Source: Bacillota bacterium
GTDB lineage: Bacteria > Bacillota > Clostridia > Lachnospirales > Lachnospiraceae
DNA length: 27,574 bases
NCBI GenBank assembly: GCA_023435645.1
Contig: JAEYRK010000036.1
Coordinates: forward strand, 1-27,574
Direction of reading: 5' to 3'
This document shows, piece after piece, positions 15,205 to 23,354 of this stretch. How positions within the stretch are numbered: the first letter of the stretch is position 1; every line of letters starts with the position of its first letter. Under the pieces are notes generated by a model. The model ran no database searches, was not told where the DNA came from, and saw nothing but the letters and a program-made list of their open reading frames with translations. The position numbers and the translations under genes are program-made.

Positions 15205-15912
15205 ATGACAAATCAGGAATTAATCAAAGAGCTGAGAAGATATCGTAATGCGGATTTATCAGATGCTATGGATGCCTTGGGGCTGGTAGATAAGGGAACC
15301 ATGGATGAGAAGATGAGACCGCTCCGTCCGGGAATTGAGTTCAAGGGTTTTGCCCATACAGTAAAATTACTGCCGAAACAGGATTATGTGAAGGCATGTA
15401 AAACGGTAGAGGAGTGGAGAGAAGAGCTGGGTAAGGGCTGTAATGACATCTATAACTTCGTAGATACCGTAACAAAGGAAAATGGTAAGGATATGGTTAT
15501 CGTGGTAGATATGGACGGTATCCGTGGAGGTGTATGGGGCTCTGAGATCTCCATGACTATGATGGAACGCGGTGTTGAAGGCTTTGTAATTGACGGTGGC
15601 TGCCGTGACTCCTATGAGACAAATCTGGAGAAGGCTCCGGTATTCTGCACCAGAAGAACCTTTACCCATGCCTATGGCCGTGTCACCAGAGGCTCCATCG
15701 GCACCCCTGTGAACTGTGCCGGCGTAACCGTTAAGGAAGGGGATATCATCTGTGCGGATGATGATGGTGTTCTTGTAATTCCGAGAGAGGTTGCAGAAGA
15801 TGTCATCCAGTTTGCCAGAATGCAGCTGGAGGATGATATTAAGGTTAGAACAGAGCATTATAGAAATCTTGGCTTAGAGCCGGACGAATCACTGGAAAGA
15901 TTAATGAGATAA
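15205..15912 (+). CDS. RraA/HMG-aldolase-family protein (putative 4-hydroxy-2-oxoacid aldolase or decarboxylase)
   Basis: This 235-residue cytoplasmic protein belongs to the RraA-like family, whose enzyme members are metal-dependent aldolases and oxaloacetate decarboxylases that act on 4-hydroxy-2-oxo acids. The key features are present: the GGVWGSE loop (108-114), the catalytic Arg134-Asp135 pair in DGGCRD (130-135), and the GDIICADDDGVLVIP strand (179-193). The C-terminal tail (about 200-235) is longer than in RNase E inhibitor RraA proteins, which favours the enzyme branch. AAAGGAA lies about 9 nt before the ATG. Encoded 87 nt after permease 2 and before the hydrolases, it probably cleaves or decarboxylates a breakdown intermediate of the imported sugar; the substrate is inferred only from context. 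Confidence 0.82.
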   Translation: MTNQELIKELRRYRNADLSDAMDALGLVDKGTMDEKMRPLRPGIEFKGFAHTVKLLPKQDYVKACKTVEEWREELGKGCNDIYNFVDTVTKENGKDMVIVVDMDGIRGGVWGSEISMTMMERGVEGFVIDGGCRDSYETNLEKAPVFCTRRTFTHAYGRVTRGSIGTPVNCAGVTVKEGDIICADDDGVLVIPREVAEDVIQFARMQLEDDIKVRTEHYRNLGLEPDESLERLMR

Positions 15913-15949
15913 ATTAAGCTTCAAAGAACAATTGATCAAGATATCCTGT

Positions 15950-16000
15950 TCCCCGGGAGGCTTTTCTGATGTGTAATAGATCAGGTTAGCTCACCGGGGA
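15950..16000 (+). other. Intercistronic stem-loop upstream of the first hydrolase gene
   Basis: An outer stem pairs TCCCCGG (15950-15956) with CCGGGGA (15994-16000), and an inner stem pairs CTGAT (15966-15970) with ATCAG (15980-15984). The apparent GGCT/AGCT step lies between them. There is no T-run, so it may be an mRNA stability or processing element. Confidence 0.55.
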
Positions 16001-16093
16001 CACTAATAATATCCCGCAAGAGAATTTGCTAAGCCAAAGATACAATAAGCTGGCAGATGCAGGCATCTTATGTCTTGTGGAAGGGAGTTTATG

Positions 16094-18160
16094 ATGATTA
16101 AACTGTATCAGGATAGCTTCTCGCAATCTGAGGCAATACGGTTTGCGCTCACTTATATCAACAGAGAACTGGAACAACAGAATAAGGAAATTGAATTAAC
16201 ACTGGAGCTGCTTATAGAGCCTTCAATCATGTCCCAGGGCTACAGAAGGATAAACTGCGGCGCGCATATACAGCTGATTAGCTCTGACGTAGCAGGTATG
16301 ATGTATGGGATCCTGGATCTAGGACGGGAACTTAGCCAGGGGATATCCCCGGATCAAATCCCGGATACCGAGGTCACTCCATATCTTTTCAACCGAGGGA
16401 TTAAGCTGAATATCCCTCTGGATGCCAGAACGCCCAGCTATTCTGATGCCTCCGATTCTGCGGTAGAAAATATTCAACATATGTGGGAATACGAGTTTTG
16501 GACTGAGTTTCTGGACCGTATGGCCCTGGAACACTATAATGTCCTGTCTCTCTGGACTCTGTCACCCTTTCCCTCACTGGTGAAAATACCGGAATATCCT
16601 TTGACAGCTCTGAACGATGTGAAGCGATCCCTACGGCCTGCAAAGGCGGATTTGAGTGGATGGGGGATGTATACAGAGGATATGGAGCAAAGTCTTGTTA
16701 CAGTGAAGAAGCTTACCATTGAGGAGAAGATAGCCTTCTGGCAGTCCATTATGGAATATGCAAATAACCGCTGTATTAAAATTATGCTCTTCACTTGGAA
16801 TCTATTTGTATACGGAACTGAGCATACTCCTTACGGGATTACCTGTGATCAGAATAATCCCATTACAAAGGATTATATCTATTGCGGTACAAAGGCTCTG
16901 ATGGATACCTATCCGCTGCTGGCAGGATTAGGAGTCACTTCCGGGGAGCATATGCAACGGGATGAGACGGATATTCCCTTCCTCGCGGATTCCTATGGGA
17001 GGGGAGTGAAGGATTATCTGAAGGACCATCCGGAGAGGCAATTTGAGTTTATTCACCGGATGCAATATACCCGCTATGACAGCATTATGGAGGAATTCCG
17101 CGATTTTCCCTGCTCCTTTGGAATTAGCTTCAAGTATTCACAGGCCCATATGTATTCCAGCAGTAAGCCTAGCTTTATCAAGGATTTCCTAAAGGAGAAA
17201 AAGCCGGAGCAAAGAATTTGGCTGACGGTTAGAAACGATGACTTCTATATGTACCGCTGGGGAGATCCGGAATATGCCAGAGAATATCTGAAGGGAATGC
17301 CGGTTGAGATGATGCAGGGCTTCTATATGGGAGCGGACGGTTATACCTGGGGTAGGGATTATATGGACCTAAGGGATACCTCACATCCTTTGTTTATCAG
17401 GAAGATGTGGTATATGTTCAAGATCTGGGGCCAGCTTTCTTATCAGATCAATCTTTCGGAGGATTATTTTAGAAGGGAGCTTCAGAGACACTTTGAGGCC
17501 GAGGATGATGGCTTATATGAGGCTTGGAGTAATGCTTCAGCGATCCTTCCGATCTTCAATCAGGTACACTGGCATGATTATGACTTCCAGTGGTATCCGG
17601 AGGGCTGCTGCATGTATGACTTTGAGGCAGATAAGCTGGTTTTTGCAGATATCAATGAATTTATCTCCTGTCAGGCAATTCCGGGCGGGGATTATTATAG
17701 TGTAAAAGAGTATTGTGAGGCAGTACTTCAGGGAGAACAGCTGAACAAAAAGGATCCCGTTCATGTTGCAGCCTCCATCAGGGAGCATGCGGACCGGGCC
17801 TTAACCTGGGCAAAGAAGTATCGGGAACAGGCAGCCGGAGCCTGTAAGCTGAAGGAATTGATGGCTACGGTGGAGGATATCGAGGCCTTGAGTTACCTGG
17901 GCCAATATTATGCTGATAAGCTGGAGGCAGCGGTAAAGCTATATTTATACACAAGGACCGGTAACAAGACAACAAAGGAGGAGGCCACTGCACTGCTTCA
18001 GAGGGCAGCAGCAGAGTGGGCGGTGTATTCTGCTAAATCAAAAAGCCTGTACCGGCCTCAGCTTTTAACAAGATTATGCGGGATTGTAGATGTACAGCGT
18101 TTTGATGCCTTGGCATGGCTAGATGTGCTGGCGGTATCGGATGTCACGGTAACAACATAG
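16094..18160 (+). CDS. Putative intracellular glycoside hydrolase, GH20/GH67-like architecture
   Basis: The start at 16094 is set by AAGGGAG 6 nt upstream (the ATG at 16091 is 3 nt closer), giving a 688-residue protein; the first in-frame ATG at 16070 lies before the ribosome site. There is no signal peptide. The N-terminal about 110 residues, including INCGAHIQLISSDVAGMMYGILDLGREL, resemble the alpha/beta zincin-like domain that precedes the catalytic barrel in GH20 hexosaminidases and GH67 glucuronidases. A (beta/alpha)8-type barrel seems to follow from FNRGIKLN (about 110) to about 450, with a candidate acid Glu285 in GVTSGEHM. The C-terminal part is helical. I cannot place it in a named hydrolase family, and specificity is unknown. 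It is 28 nt upstream of a second hydrolase-like gene, so both probably act on the same imported oligosaccharide in the cytoplasm. Confidence 0.65.
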   Translation: MIKLYQDSFSQSEAIRFALTYINRELEQQNKEIELTLELLIEPSIMSQGYRRINCGAHIQLISSDVAGMMYGILDLGRELSQGISPDQIPDTEVTPYLFNRGIKLNIPLDARTPSYSDASDSAVENIQHMWEYEFWTEFLDRMALEHYNVLSLWTLSPFPSLVKIPEYPLTALNDVKRSLRPAKADLSGWGMYTEDMEQSLVTVKKLTIEEKIAFWQSIMEYANNRCIKIMLFTWNLFVYGTEHTPYGITCDQNNPITKDYIYCGTKALMDTYPLLAGLGVTSGEHMQRDETDIPFLADSYGRGVKDYLKDHPERQFEFIHRMQYTRYDSIMEEFRDFPCSFGISFKYSQAHMYSSSKPSFIKDFLKEKKPEQRIWLTVRNDDFYMYRWGDPEYAREYLKGMPVEMMQGFYMGADGYTWGRDYMDLRDTSHPLFIRKMWYMFKIWGQLSYQINLSEDYFRRELQRHFEAEDDGLYEAWSNASAILPIFNQVHWHDYDFQWYPEGCCMYDFEADKLVFADINEFISCQAIPGGDYYSVKEYCEAVLQGEQLNKKDPVHVAASIREHADRALTWAKKYREQAAGACKLKELMATVEDIEALSYLGQYYADKLEAAVKLYLYTRTGNKTTKEEATALLQRAAAEWAVYSAKSKSLYRPQLLTRLCGIVDVQRFDALAWLDVLAVSDVTVTT

Positions 18161-18188
18161 AACGAGGCAGGATAGAAAAGGAGTATTC

Positions 18189-20186
18189 ATGATGGCATGG
18201 TGGAAGAACTATCCCTGGAGAATGATACAGACAAATTTACGGGAGATCGATATGCTTGACATCTCGGCAGAGCAATTTGTGAAGGATCTTCTGGACTTTA
18301 AAGCAAATGTGGTATTACTCAATGCAGCAGGAATCATAGCCAGCTATCCCACAGAGCTACCCTTCCATTATCAGAGTCCCTATCTGAAGGGGGATAGCTT
18401 ACAAGCAATTGTTGAGCTCTGCCATAGGAACGGAATCCGTGTTTTGGCCAGAACGGATTTTTCCAAGGTTCGTAAAAGCCTCTATGAAGAACATCCTGAA
18501 TGGGCCTTCCGAACCAAGGAAGGTCAGGTGATGGAGTATAACGGGGATGTGCAGGTCTGCATCAACGGTGACTACCAACAGAAGTTTGCATTCGAAATCT
18601 TAAGAGAAATGTTTGACAGGATCCCCTTTGATGGATTATTCTGCAATATGGGTGGGTTCCAAACCAGGGACTATGATTTTAAGGATTACGGCAATTGTCA
18701 TTGTGAGAATTGCAGGAGAAAATTCCGGGAGCTGTATGGCCATGAGCTACCGGAAACCGAGGATTTGAAGGATCCGGTCTATGGTATGTATCTGAAATTT
18801 CAGGAACGGATTCTGAAGGAATACCGGGAGAGGGTCGTGGCCTTTGTAAAAAGCATTAGCCCGGAGCTTTGCTTTGACGACGAGGCCTATGCCAGGATCG
18901 AAGCTGCTACGGAATATAAAATCAGACTGCCCCATTGGCAATACCATGCCTCCAGCAATTGCAGAGTGATCCTGGGGGATGGAAGCAGTGATATCATCTG
19001 TTCTAATACCTCTGTTGATTATATCGGCTATTCCCTGCGCCATGTGGCGGTCAGTCCGGCACTACAGGAGCTTAGGCTGTGGCAAAACCTAACCAATCTC
19101 GGAGCATTGGACTATTTTCTGATTAGTAGGATTGACAATCATCTGGATCGTTCCGGCTTTCAGAGAATTAAGAAGGTATTTGCTTTCCATGCTGAGCATG
19201 AGCAGAGCTATCTGGGGCTTAAGTCAAAGGCTGAGGTTCTTTTGAAGCGGACTCATCGATGGGTTGCAAGCCGGGAGGAGAAGGGGTGGATCAGAACCCT
19301 GACAGAAAGCCATATTCCCTTTGCAGAGATACTTCCAACAGAGTTTTCTAAGGTAAGCTTAAGCAGGTACAAGCTATTAATTTTACCCGACATCAAATCT
19401 ATAACCAAGGAAGAGGGGTTACAGATTGACGAATATGTCAAAAAGGGCGGCAAGGTAATCGCCACCGGTGAGACAGGACTATACGATCCCTATACAGGTC
19501 TGAGGGAATCACAGCAGCTGAAATGTCTGGGAGTGAGAGAGGTTAAGGGCATTCGTAAGAATATGCTGTCCGCCATGTTTTTGATTGAAACGAAGGATAA
19601 GGAAAGCTTTCCCTCCTTCTATGATACAGATGTGATACCCGTTGGGGAACATTTGGTGTATAATGAAATCAGCAATGAAGCAGAGTCTTATCTGAAGCTG
19701 ATCCCTCCCCACAGCTATGGACCGCCGGAGCGCTGCTACTTTACAGAAATTACGCAGATACCCGGTGTTACCAAATACCATTACGAGAAGGGTTTTTCGG
19801 TTTATATCCCATGGCTTCCCGGCAGCTTCTATGATCTGGGAGGACATAGCAATACCTTCTGGTTTATGAGGGATGTACTACAGCAGCTGTGTGGGATCAA
19901 ATCCATAGCACCGGAGCTTCATCCCATGGTGGAGGTTAGTCTCTCCGGAAGAAGCAATGGGGAACTTTTCGTCCAGCTGGTGAATAACAGCGGATGCTTC
20001 GGGCTCAGCTTCTTTGATCCGGTTCCGATGTATGATTGTAGGCTTCGTATCCCTTCGGAGAAGGAACCGACTGCAGTCACCAGTCTACAGACTGGCAGGA
20101 GTATTCCCTATGAATATCAAGGCTCTGATATCCATTTGAAGCTGGAGGAACTAAGAGAATATGATGCCATCTCAATATCCTTTTAA
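18189..20186 (+). CDS. Putative glycoside hydrolase, GHL6-type with beta-galactosidase trimerisation-like domain
   Basis: This 665-residue cytoplasmic protein has no signal peptide. The N-terminal half resembles the hypothetical glycosyl hydrolase 6 family: an (alpha/beta)8-type barrel with LDFKANVVLLNAAGIIASYPTELP, GIRVLARTDFSKV, and a Cys motif GNCHCENCRRKF with Cys170, Cys172 and Cys175, which could bind metal. A middle domain at about 388-435 (YKLLILPDIKSITKEEGLQIDEYVKKGGKVIATGE) matches the Rossmann-like trimerisation domain of GH42 beta-galactosidases. A beta-rich tail begins near 590. Catalytic acids are not assigned; DDEAY near residue 227 is a candidate. AAAAGGAG lies 5 nt before the first ATG. 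The bond cleaved is unknown, but pairing with the neighbouring hydrolase-like gene suggests sequential trimming of one substrate. Confidence 0.75.
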   Translation: MMAWWKNYPWRMIQTNLREIDMLDISAEQFVKDLLDFKANVVLLNAAGIIASYPTELPFHYQSPYLKGDSLQAIVELCHRNGIRVLARTDFSKVRKSLYEEHPEWAFRTKEGQVMEYNGDVQVCINGDYQQKFAFEILREMFDRIPFDGLFCNMGGFQTRDYDFKDYGNCHCENCRRKFRELYGHELPETEDLKDPVYGMYLKFQERILKEYRERVVAFVKSISPELCFDDEAYARIEAATEYKIRLPHWQYHASSNCRVILGDGSSDIICSNTSVDYIGYSLRHVAVSPALQELRLWQNLTNLGALDYFLISRIDNHLDRSGFQRIKKVFAFHAEHEQSYLGLKSKAEVLLKRTHRWVASREEKGWIRTLTESHIPFAEILPTEFSKVSLSRYKLLILPDIKSITKEEGLQIDEYVKKGGKVIATGETGLYDPYTGLRESQQLKCLGVREVKGIRKNMLSAMFLIETKDKESFPSFYDTDVIPVGEHLVYNEISNEAESYLKLIPPHSYGPPERCYFTEITQIPGVTKYHYEKGFSVYIPWLPGSFYDLGGHSNTFWFMRDVLQQLCGIKSIAPELHPMVEVSLSGRSNGELFVQLVNNSGCFGLSFFDPVPMYDCRLRIPSEKEPTAVTSLQTGRSIPYEYQGSDIHLKLEELREYDAISISF

Positions 20187-20291
20187 TGGCTCCTCCCACA
20201 TATGAAGATGGGAATTACTTCAATAGATGGCTCAAAACAAAAAAACCAGGATTTATAACAGAGTTCTGCTTAGGAAGAAAGGAGAAGTACA

Positions 20292-21194
20292 ATGAGAGAC
20301 AGCATTCATAAGTATTTTCAGGTAGGAACCATTCTTTGGATGAGCTATCCTCCGGCAAAATATGATTATATTGATTCCCTGATGAGAATCTTAAGGGATG
20401 ATTACTTTGATGCGATCGAGATCACACAGATCAAGGAGGACAATTTACGAGCTGAAGTGAAGGCCTTATTGGCCCAGTCCCACATGAAGGTTTGCTATGG
20501 AGCACAGCCCAGACTGTTATCCACCGGTCTGAATCCCAATGATATTGTGGAGGAGGGCAGAAGGAAGGCAGAGGCGACCCTGATTGAGGCAGTGGACGAA
20601 GCAGAGTATCTTGGTGCAAAGGGAATTGCCTTCCTGGCAGGAAAATGGGAGGAGAGTACCAAGGAGCTTGCCTATGAGCAGCTACTGAAGACTACAGTCA
20701 ATGTATGCCGTTATGCAGCTAGCAAGAATATGTCGGTAAATCTAGAGGTATTTGATTATGATATGGATAAAGCGGCCTTAATCGGTCCCGCTCCCTACGC
20801 TGCCAGATTTGCAGAGGATGTTAGGAAGGAATGTGATAATTTCGGACTCCTTGTGGATCTTTCTCATTTTCCGACCACCTATGAGACCAGTAAATTCGTC
20901 ATTCAGACCCTGAAGCCATACATCACCCATCTTCATATCGGAAATGCCGTAGTGAAGCCTGGTTTTGATGCTTACGGTGACAAGCATCCCCGTTTCGGGT
21001 ATCCGGAGAGTGCCAATGACACCGCTGAGCTCTTGGACTTCTTCCGGGTGTTGAAGGAGGAGGGCTTCTTCCGGCCGGAGAACCCTTATGTGCTATCCAT
21101 GGAGGTGACACTCCGGGATGGAGAGGATGGAGATATCGTTCTGGCAAATACCAAGCGGGTAATCAACCGTGCCTGGGCGTTACTTGAGGACTAG
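20292..21194 (+). CDS. Sugar phosphate isomerase/epimerase-family TIM barrel
   Basis: This 300-residue cytoplasmic protein belongs to the xylose isomerase-like TIM barrel superfamily (AP_endonuc_2). Candidate metal ligands are in the expected order: Glu152 (VNLEVFD), Asp189 with His192 (LVDLSHFP), His215 (HLHIGN) and Glu271 (SMEV). The family includes isomerases and epimerases for free or phosphorylated sugars and inositol-type compounds, as well as endonucleases; the sugar-cluster context favours the former. AAAGGAG lies 8 nt before the ATG. It is 18 nt upstream of a 2-hydroxyacid dehydrogenase gene, so the two are tightly coupled. It probably converts the sugar or sugar acid released by the hydrolases into an aldose/ketose partner. 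The exact reaction cannot be assigned. Confidence 0.85.
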   Translation: MRDSIHKYFQVGTILWMSYPPAKYDYIDSLMRILRDDYFDAIEITQIKEDNLRAEVKALLAQSHMKVCYGAQPRLLSTGLNPNDIVEEGRRKAEATLIEAVDEAEYLGAKGIAFLAGKWEESTKELAYEQLLKTTVNVCRYAASKNMSVNLEVFDYDMDKAALIGPAPYAARFAEDVRKECDNFGLLVDLSHFPTTYETSKFVIQTLKPYITHLHIGNAVVKPGFDAYGDKHPRFGYPESANDTAELLDFFRVLKEEGFFRPENPYVLSMEVTLRDGEDGDIVLANTKRVINRAWALLED

Positions 21195-21212
21195 ACAGAA
21201 AGGATTGAGAGG

Positions 21213-22172
21213 ATGAAAATTGTAATATTGGACGGGTATACGGAGAACCCCGGAGATTTAAGCTGGGAGGGTATTGCAGCCCTTGGTGAGCTTACGGTAT
21301 ATGACAGAACCCCTGCTGAGCTGGTGGTAGAGAGGATTGGAGCTGCAGAAATCATCTATACGAATAAAACAGTGATTTCTGAGGAGATTCTGGAACAGTG
21401 TCCGAATCTAAAGTTTATCGGGGTACTGGCAACCGGCTATAACGTGATTGATGTTAAGGCGGCAAAACGTAGGGGAATCGTCGTAAGTAATATACCGGCC
21501 TACGGAACGGAGGCAGTCAGCCAATTTACCATAGCACTGCTTCTTGAGCTCTGCCATCATATCGGTGCCCATTCTGACAGTGTGAAACGAGGGGACTGGA
21601 CATCTTGCAAGGACTTTTGCTATTGGAATTATCCTTTAATTGAGCTGGCAGGCAAAACCATCGGTATCATTGGCTTCGGTAAGATCGGCAGGGGGACTGC
21701 CAAAATCGCACAGGCCTTGGGTATGGAGGTTCTTGCTTATAATCCCAGTCCAGTTGCTAAGGAATATCTGGAGGGCAGGGCTAGGCAGGTATCCTTCGAG
21801 GAGCTTTTAGAAGGCTCCGATGTGATATCCCTTCATTGTCCGTTGCTTCCGGAAACCCAGGGGATAATCAATAAGGATACCATCAATAGGATGAAGGATG
21901 GGGTTCTGATCATCAACGATTCCAGAGGACCTTTGATAGTGGAGGAGGATCTGCGGGATGCTCTAATCAGTGGTAAGGTAGCGGGAGCAGCGGTGGATGT
22001 GGTATCAAAAGAGCCGATTGCCATGGATAATCCCCTGCTAACTGCACCCAATATGATCATTACGCCTCATATCGCATGGGCTCCTAAGGAAGCCAGGCAG
22101 CGACTGATGAATTTTGCAGTTGATAATCTGAAGGCCTTCCTTATGGGCAATCCAATCAATGTCGTATCCTAG
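21213..22172 (+). CDS. D-isomer-specific 2-hydroxyacid dehydrogenase 1
   Basis: This 319-residue NAD(P)-dependent oxidoreductase interconverts 2-oxo acids and D-2-hydroxy acids. The dinucleotide-binding motif GIIGFGKIGRG is at residues 151-161. The catalytic triad of the family is intact: Arg238 (NDSRGP), Glu267 (SKEP) and His286 (TPHIAW). Substrate-loop residues GVLATGYNVIDV resemble the hydroxypyruvate/glycerate-dehydrogenase subgroup, but substrate size cannot be decided. An extended AGAAAGG lies about 10 nt before the ATG. The gene overlaps in spirit with its neighbours: 18 nt after the isomerase gene and 9 nt before the AEC permease start. A second family member, encoded at 26387, is only moderately similar, so the two probably act on different acids. 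Confidence 0.93.
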   Translation: MKIVILDGYTENPGDLSWEGIAALGELTVYDRTPAELVVERIGAAEIIYTNKTVISEEILEQCPNLKFIGVLATGYNVIDVKAAKRRGIVVSNIPAYGTEAVSQFTIALLLELCHHIGAHSDSVKRGDWTSCKDFCYWNYPLIELAGKTIGIIGFGKIGRGTAKIAQALGMEVLAYNPSPVAKEYLEGRARQVSFEELLEGSDVISLHCPLLPETQGIINKDTINRMKDGVLIINDSRGPLIVEEDLRDALISGKVAGAAVDVVSKEPIAMDNPLLTAPNMIITPHIAWAPKEARQRLMNFAVDNLKAFLMGNPINVVS

Positions 22173-22175
22173 GAG
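22171..22175 (+). promoter_or_regulatory. Ribosome site overlapping the upstream stop codon
   Basis: AGGAG begins within the TAG stop of the dehydrogenase gene and is 6 nt before the ATG at 22182. The ATG at 22176 touches the site directly, so it is not used. Confidence 0.75.
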
Positions 22176-22181
22176 ATGAAT

Positions 22182-23168
22182 ATGTCACCGGCTCAAATCA
22201 CATTTAACCAAATACTAATAATTTTTATCATTATCGCCATCGGTGTAATCTGCTATAAGATCAAGCTGATTGACGAGGCAACGAATGCGAAGCTTTCCAA
22301 TATCCTGTTAATGCTGGTAAACCCTATGGTCATCTTCGTAGCCTATCAGAGAGCATTTTCAAAGGAGCTCTTGGAAGGTCTGCTGATTTCCTTATTACTT
22401 TCCGTAGTAACCCATGTGGTGAGTATTCTGATTTCTTATCTGTTAATCAAGAAGAAGAAACGGGAAACCTTAATCATTGATGGCATCAAAATAAAAAAAT
22501 ACGTGGATAATAAGGATGTAGAGGTGGAACGATCCAACGCCATTTATTCCAATGTTGGATTTATGGGCATTCCCCTGGTGAACGGAATCTTCGGAAGCGA
22601 GGGTGTATTCTACGTGACAGCTTCTATCACAGTGTTTAATATTTTCCTATGGACCCACGGTGTTATTATGATGTCCGGAAAAAGTGAATGGAGCTTCAAG
22701 GCCTTACTGAAGAAGCTGATGTCCCCCTCCATCATTGCAATTGCGATAGGCTTGGTCTGCTTCCTGTTCCAGCTCATGGTACCGAAGGTGGTAAAGGATG
22801 CCTTTACACATATCGCTAATTTGAATACACCCTTTGCAATGCTGATTGCCGGTGTAACAATCGGGAGGACGGATATTAGAAAGCTAATAAAAAATTACAG
22901 AGTATTTTATGTTACCTTCCTGAAGCTACTTCTGATTCCTTTCCTGCTGTTACTGATTTTCAGCAGATTCCCGATGAATGAAACGGTGTTTACCACAGCT
23001 GTGATTATGGCGGCAGCTCCTTCTGCGACAACCGGAATTTTATTTTCCATCAAATATGGCAAAAATTCTGTTCTGTCTGCGGAGATATTTACAGTTGCAA
23101 CCCTTCTGTGTGCACTGACGATTCCCTTGATGGTGAGACTTGCCGGCTTATTCTATTCATTCATATAG
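22182..23168 (+). CDS. AEC-family permease (auxin-efflux-carrier-like)
   Basis: This 328-residue integral membrane protein belongs to the AEC family, which includes the MleP malate permease. The start at 22182 is chosen because AGGAG lies 6 nt upstream; the earlier ATG at 22176 has no spacing. Ten or so hydrophobic segments flank a charged central loop (about 83-110, KKKKRETLIIDGIKIKKYVDNKD). The N-terminal half has the family-type ANSLLLMLVNPMVIF-like pattern (NAKLSNILLMLVNPMVIFVAY), and the C-terminal half has AAAPSATTGILFSIKYGKN. It could export the D-hydroxy acid or import a carboxylate. Its close spacing with the dehydrogenase gene supports handling of that enzyme's product. Confidence 0.88.
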   Translation: MSPAQITFNQILIIFIIIAIGVICYKIKLIDEATNAKLSNILLMLVNPMVIFVAYQRAFSKELLEGLLISLLLSVVTHVVSILISYLLIKKKKRETLIIDGIKIKKYVDNKDVEVERSNAIYSNVGFMGIPLVNGIFGSEGVFYVTASITVFNIFLWTHGVIMMSGKSEWSFKALLKKLMSPSIIAIAIGLVCFLFQLMVPKVVKDAFTHIANLNTPFAMLIAGVTIGRTDIRKLIKNYRVFYVTFLKLLLIPFLLLLIFSRFPMNETVFTTAVIMAAAPSATTGILFSIKYGKNSVLSAEIFTVATLLCALTIPLMVRLAGLFYSFI

Positions 23169-23211
23169 CCCGCGTAGTATTGATAAGCGGGACGAGGTGT
23201 ACAAAACATAG

Positions 23212-23240
23212 AACCAGCCAAGCAGTCAGAAGAGCTGGTT
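23212..23240 (+). other. Stem-loop between AEC and second binding-protein genes
   Basis: AACCAGC (23212-23218) pairs with GCTGGTT (23234-23240) around a 15-nt loop. No T-run follows directly, so termination is doubtful. A CCCGC/GCGGG pair lies just after the AEC stop (23169-23173 and 23187-23191). Confidence 0.4.
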
Positions 23241-23267
23241 ATAACGAAGGTAGGATGAGAATTCCAA

Positions 23268-23296
23268 CTTACATGTTACCTTAAGAATGCTATACT
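23268..23296 (+). promoter_or_regulatory. Putative internal promoter for the second binding-protein gene
   Basis: CTTACA (23268-23273) and TATACT (23291-23296) are separated by 17 nt and resemble sigma-A boxes. With the long 186-nt spacer this suggests the downstream genes can be transcribed separately. Confidence 0.4.
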
Positions 23297-23342
23297 TTAG
23301 TTAGGAAGCTCTATTTGATATGACCTTACATAACAACAGATT

Positions 23343-23347
23343 GGAGG
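23343..23347 (+). promoter_or_regulatory. Ribosome site that selects a TTG start
   Basis: GGAGG is 7 nt before TTG at 23355 and 16 nt before the in-frame ATG at 23364. The TTG is therefore favoured, giving a longer signal peptide with a good lipobox. Confidence 0.75.
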
Positions 23348-23354
23348 CAATCCT

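Noticed and set aside
16094..18160. Assignment as a GH67 alpha-glucuronidase
   Set aside because: Only the domain order is similar; I could not find the conserved active-site sequence of GH67, so the family was left open.
18747..19847. Several minus-strand open frames inside the second hydrolase gene
   Set aside because: They overlap a long coding gene with convincing domains and lack ribosome sites.
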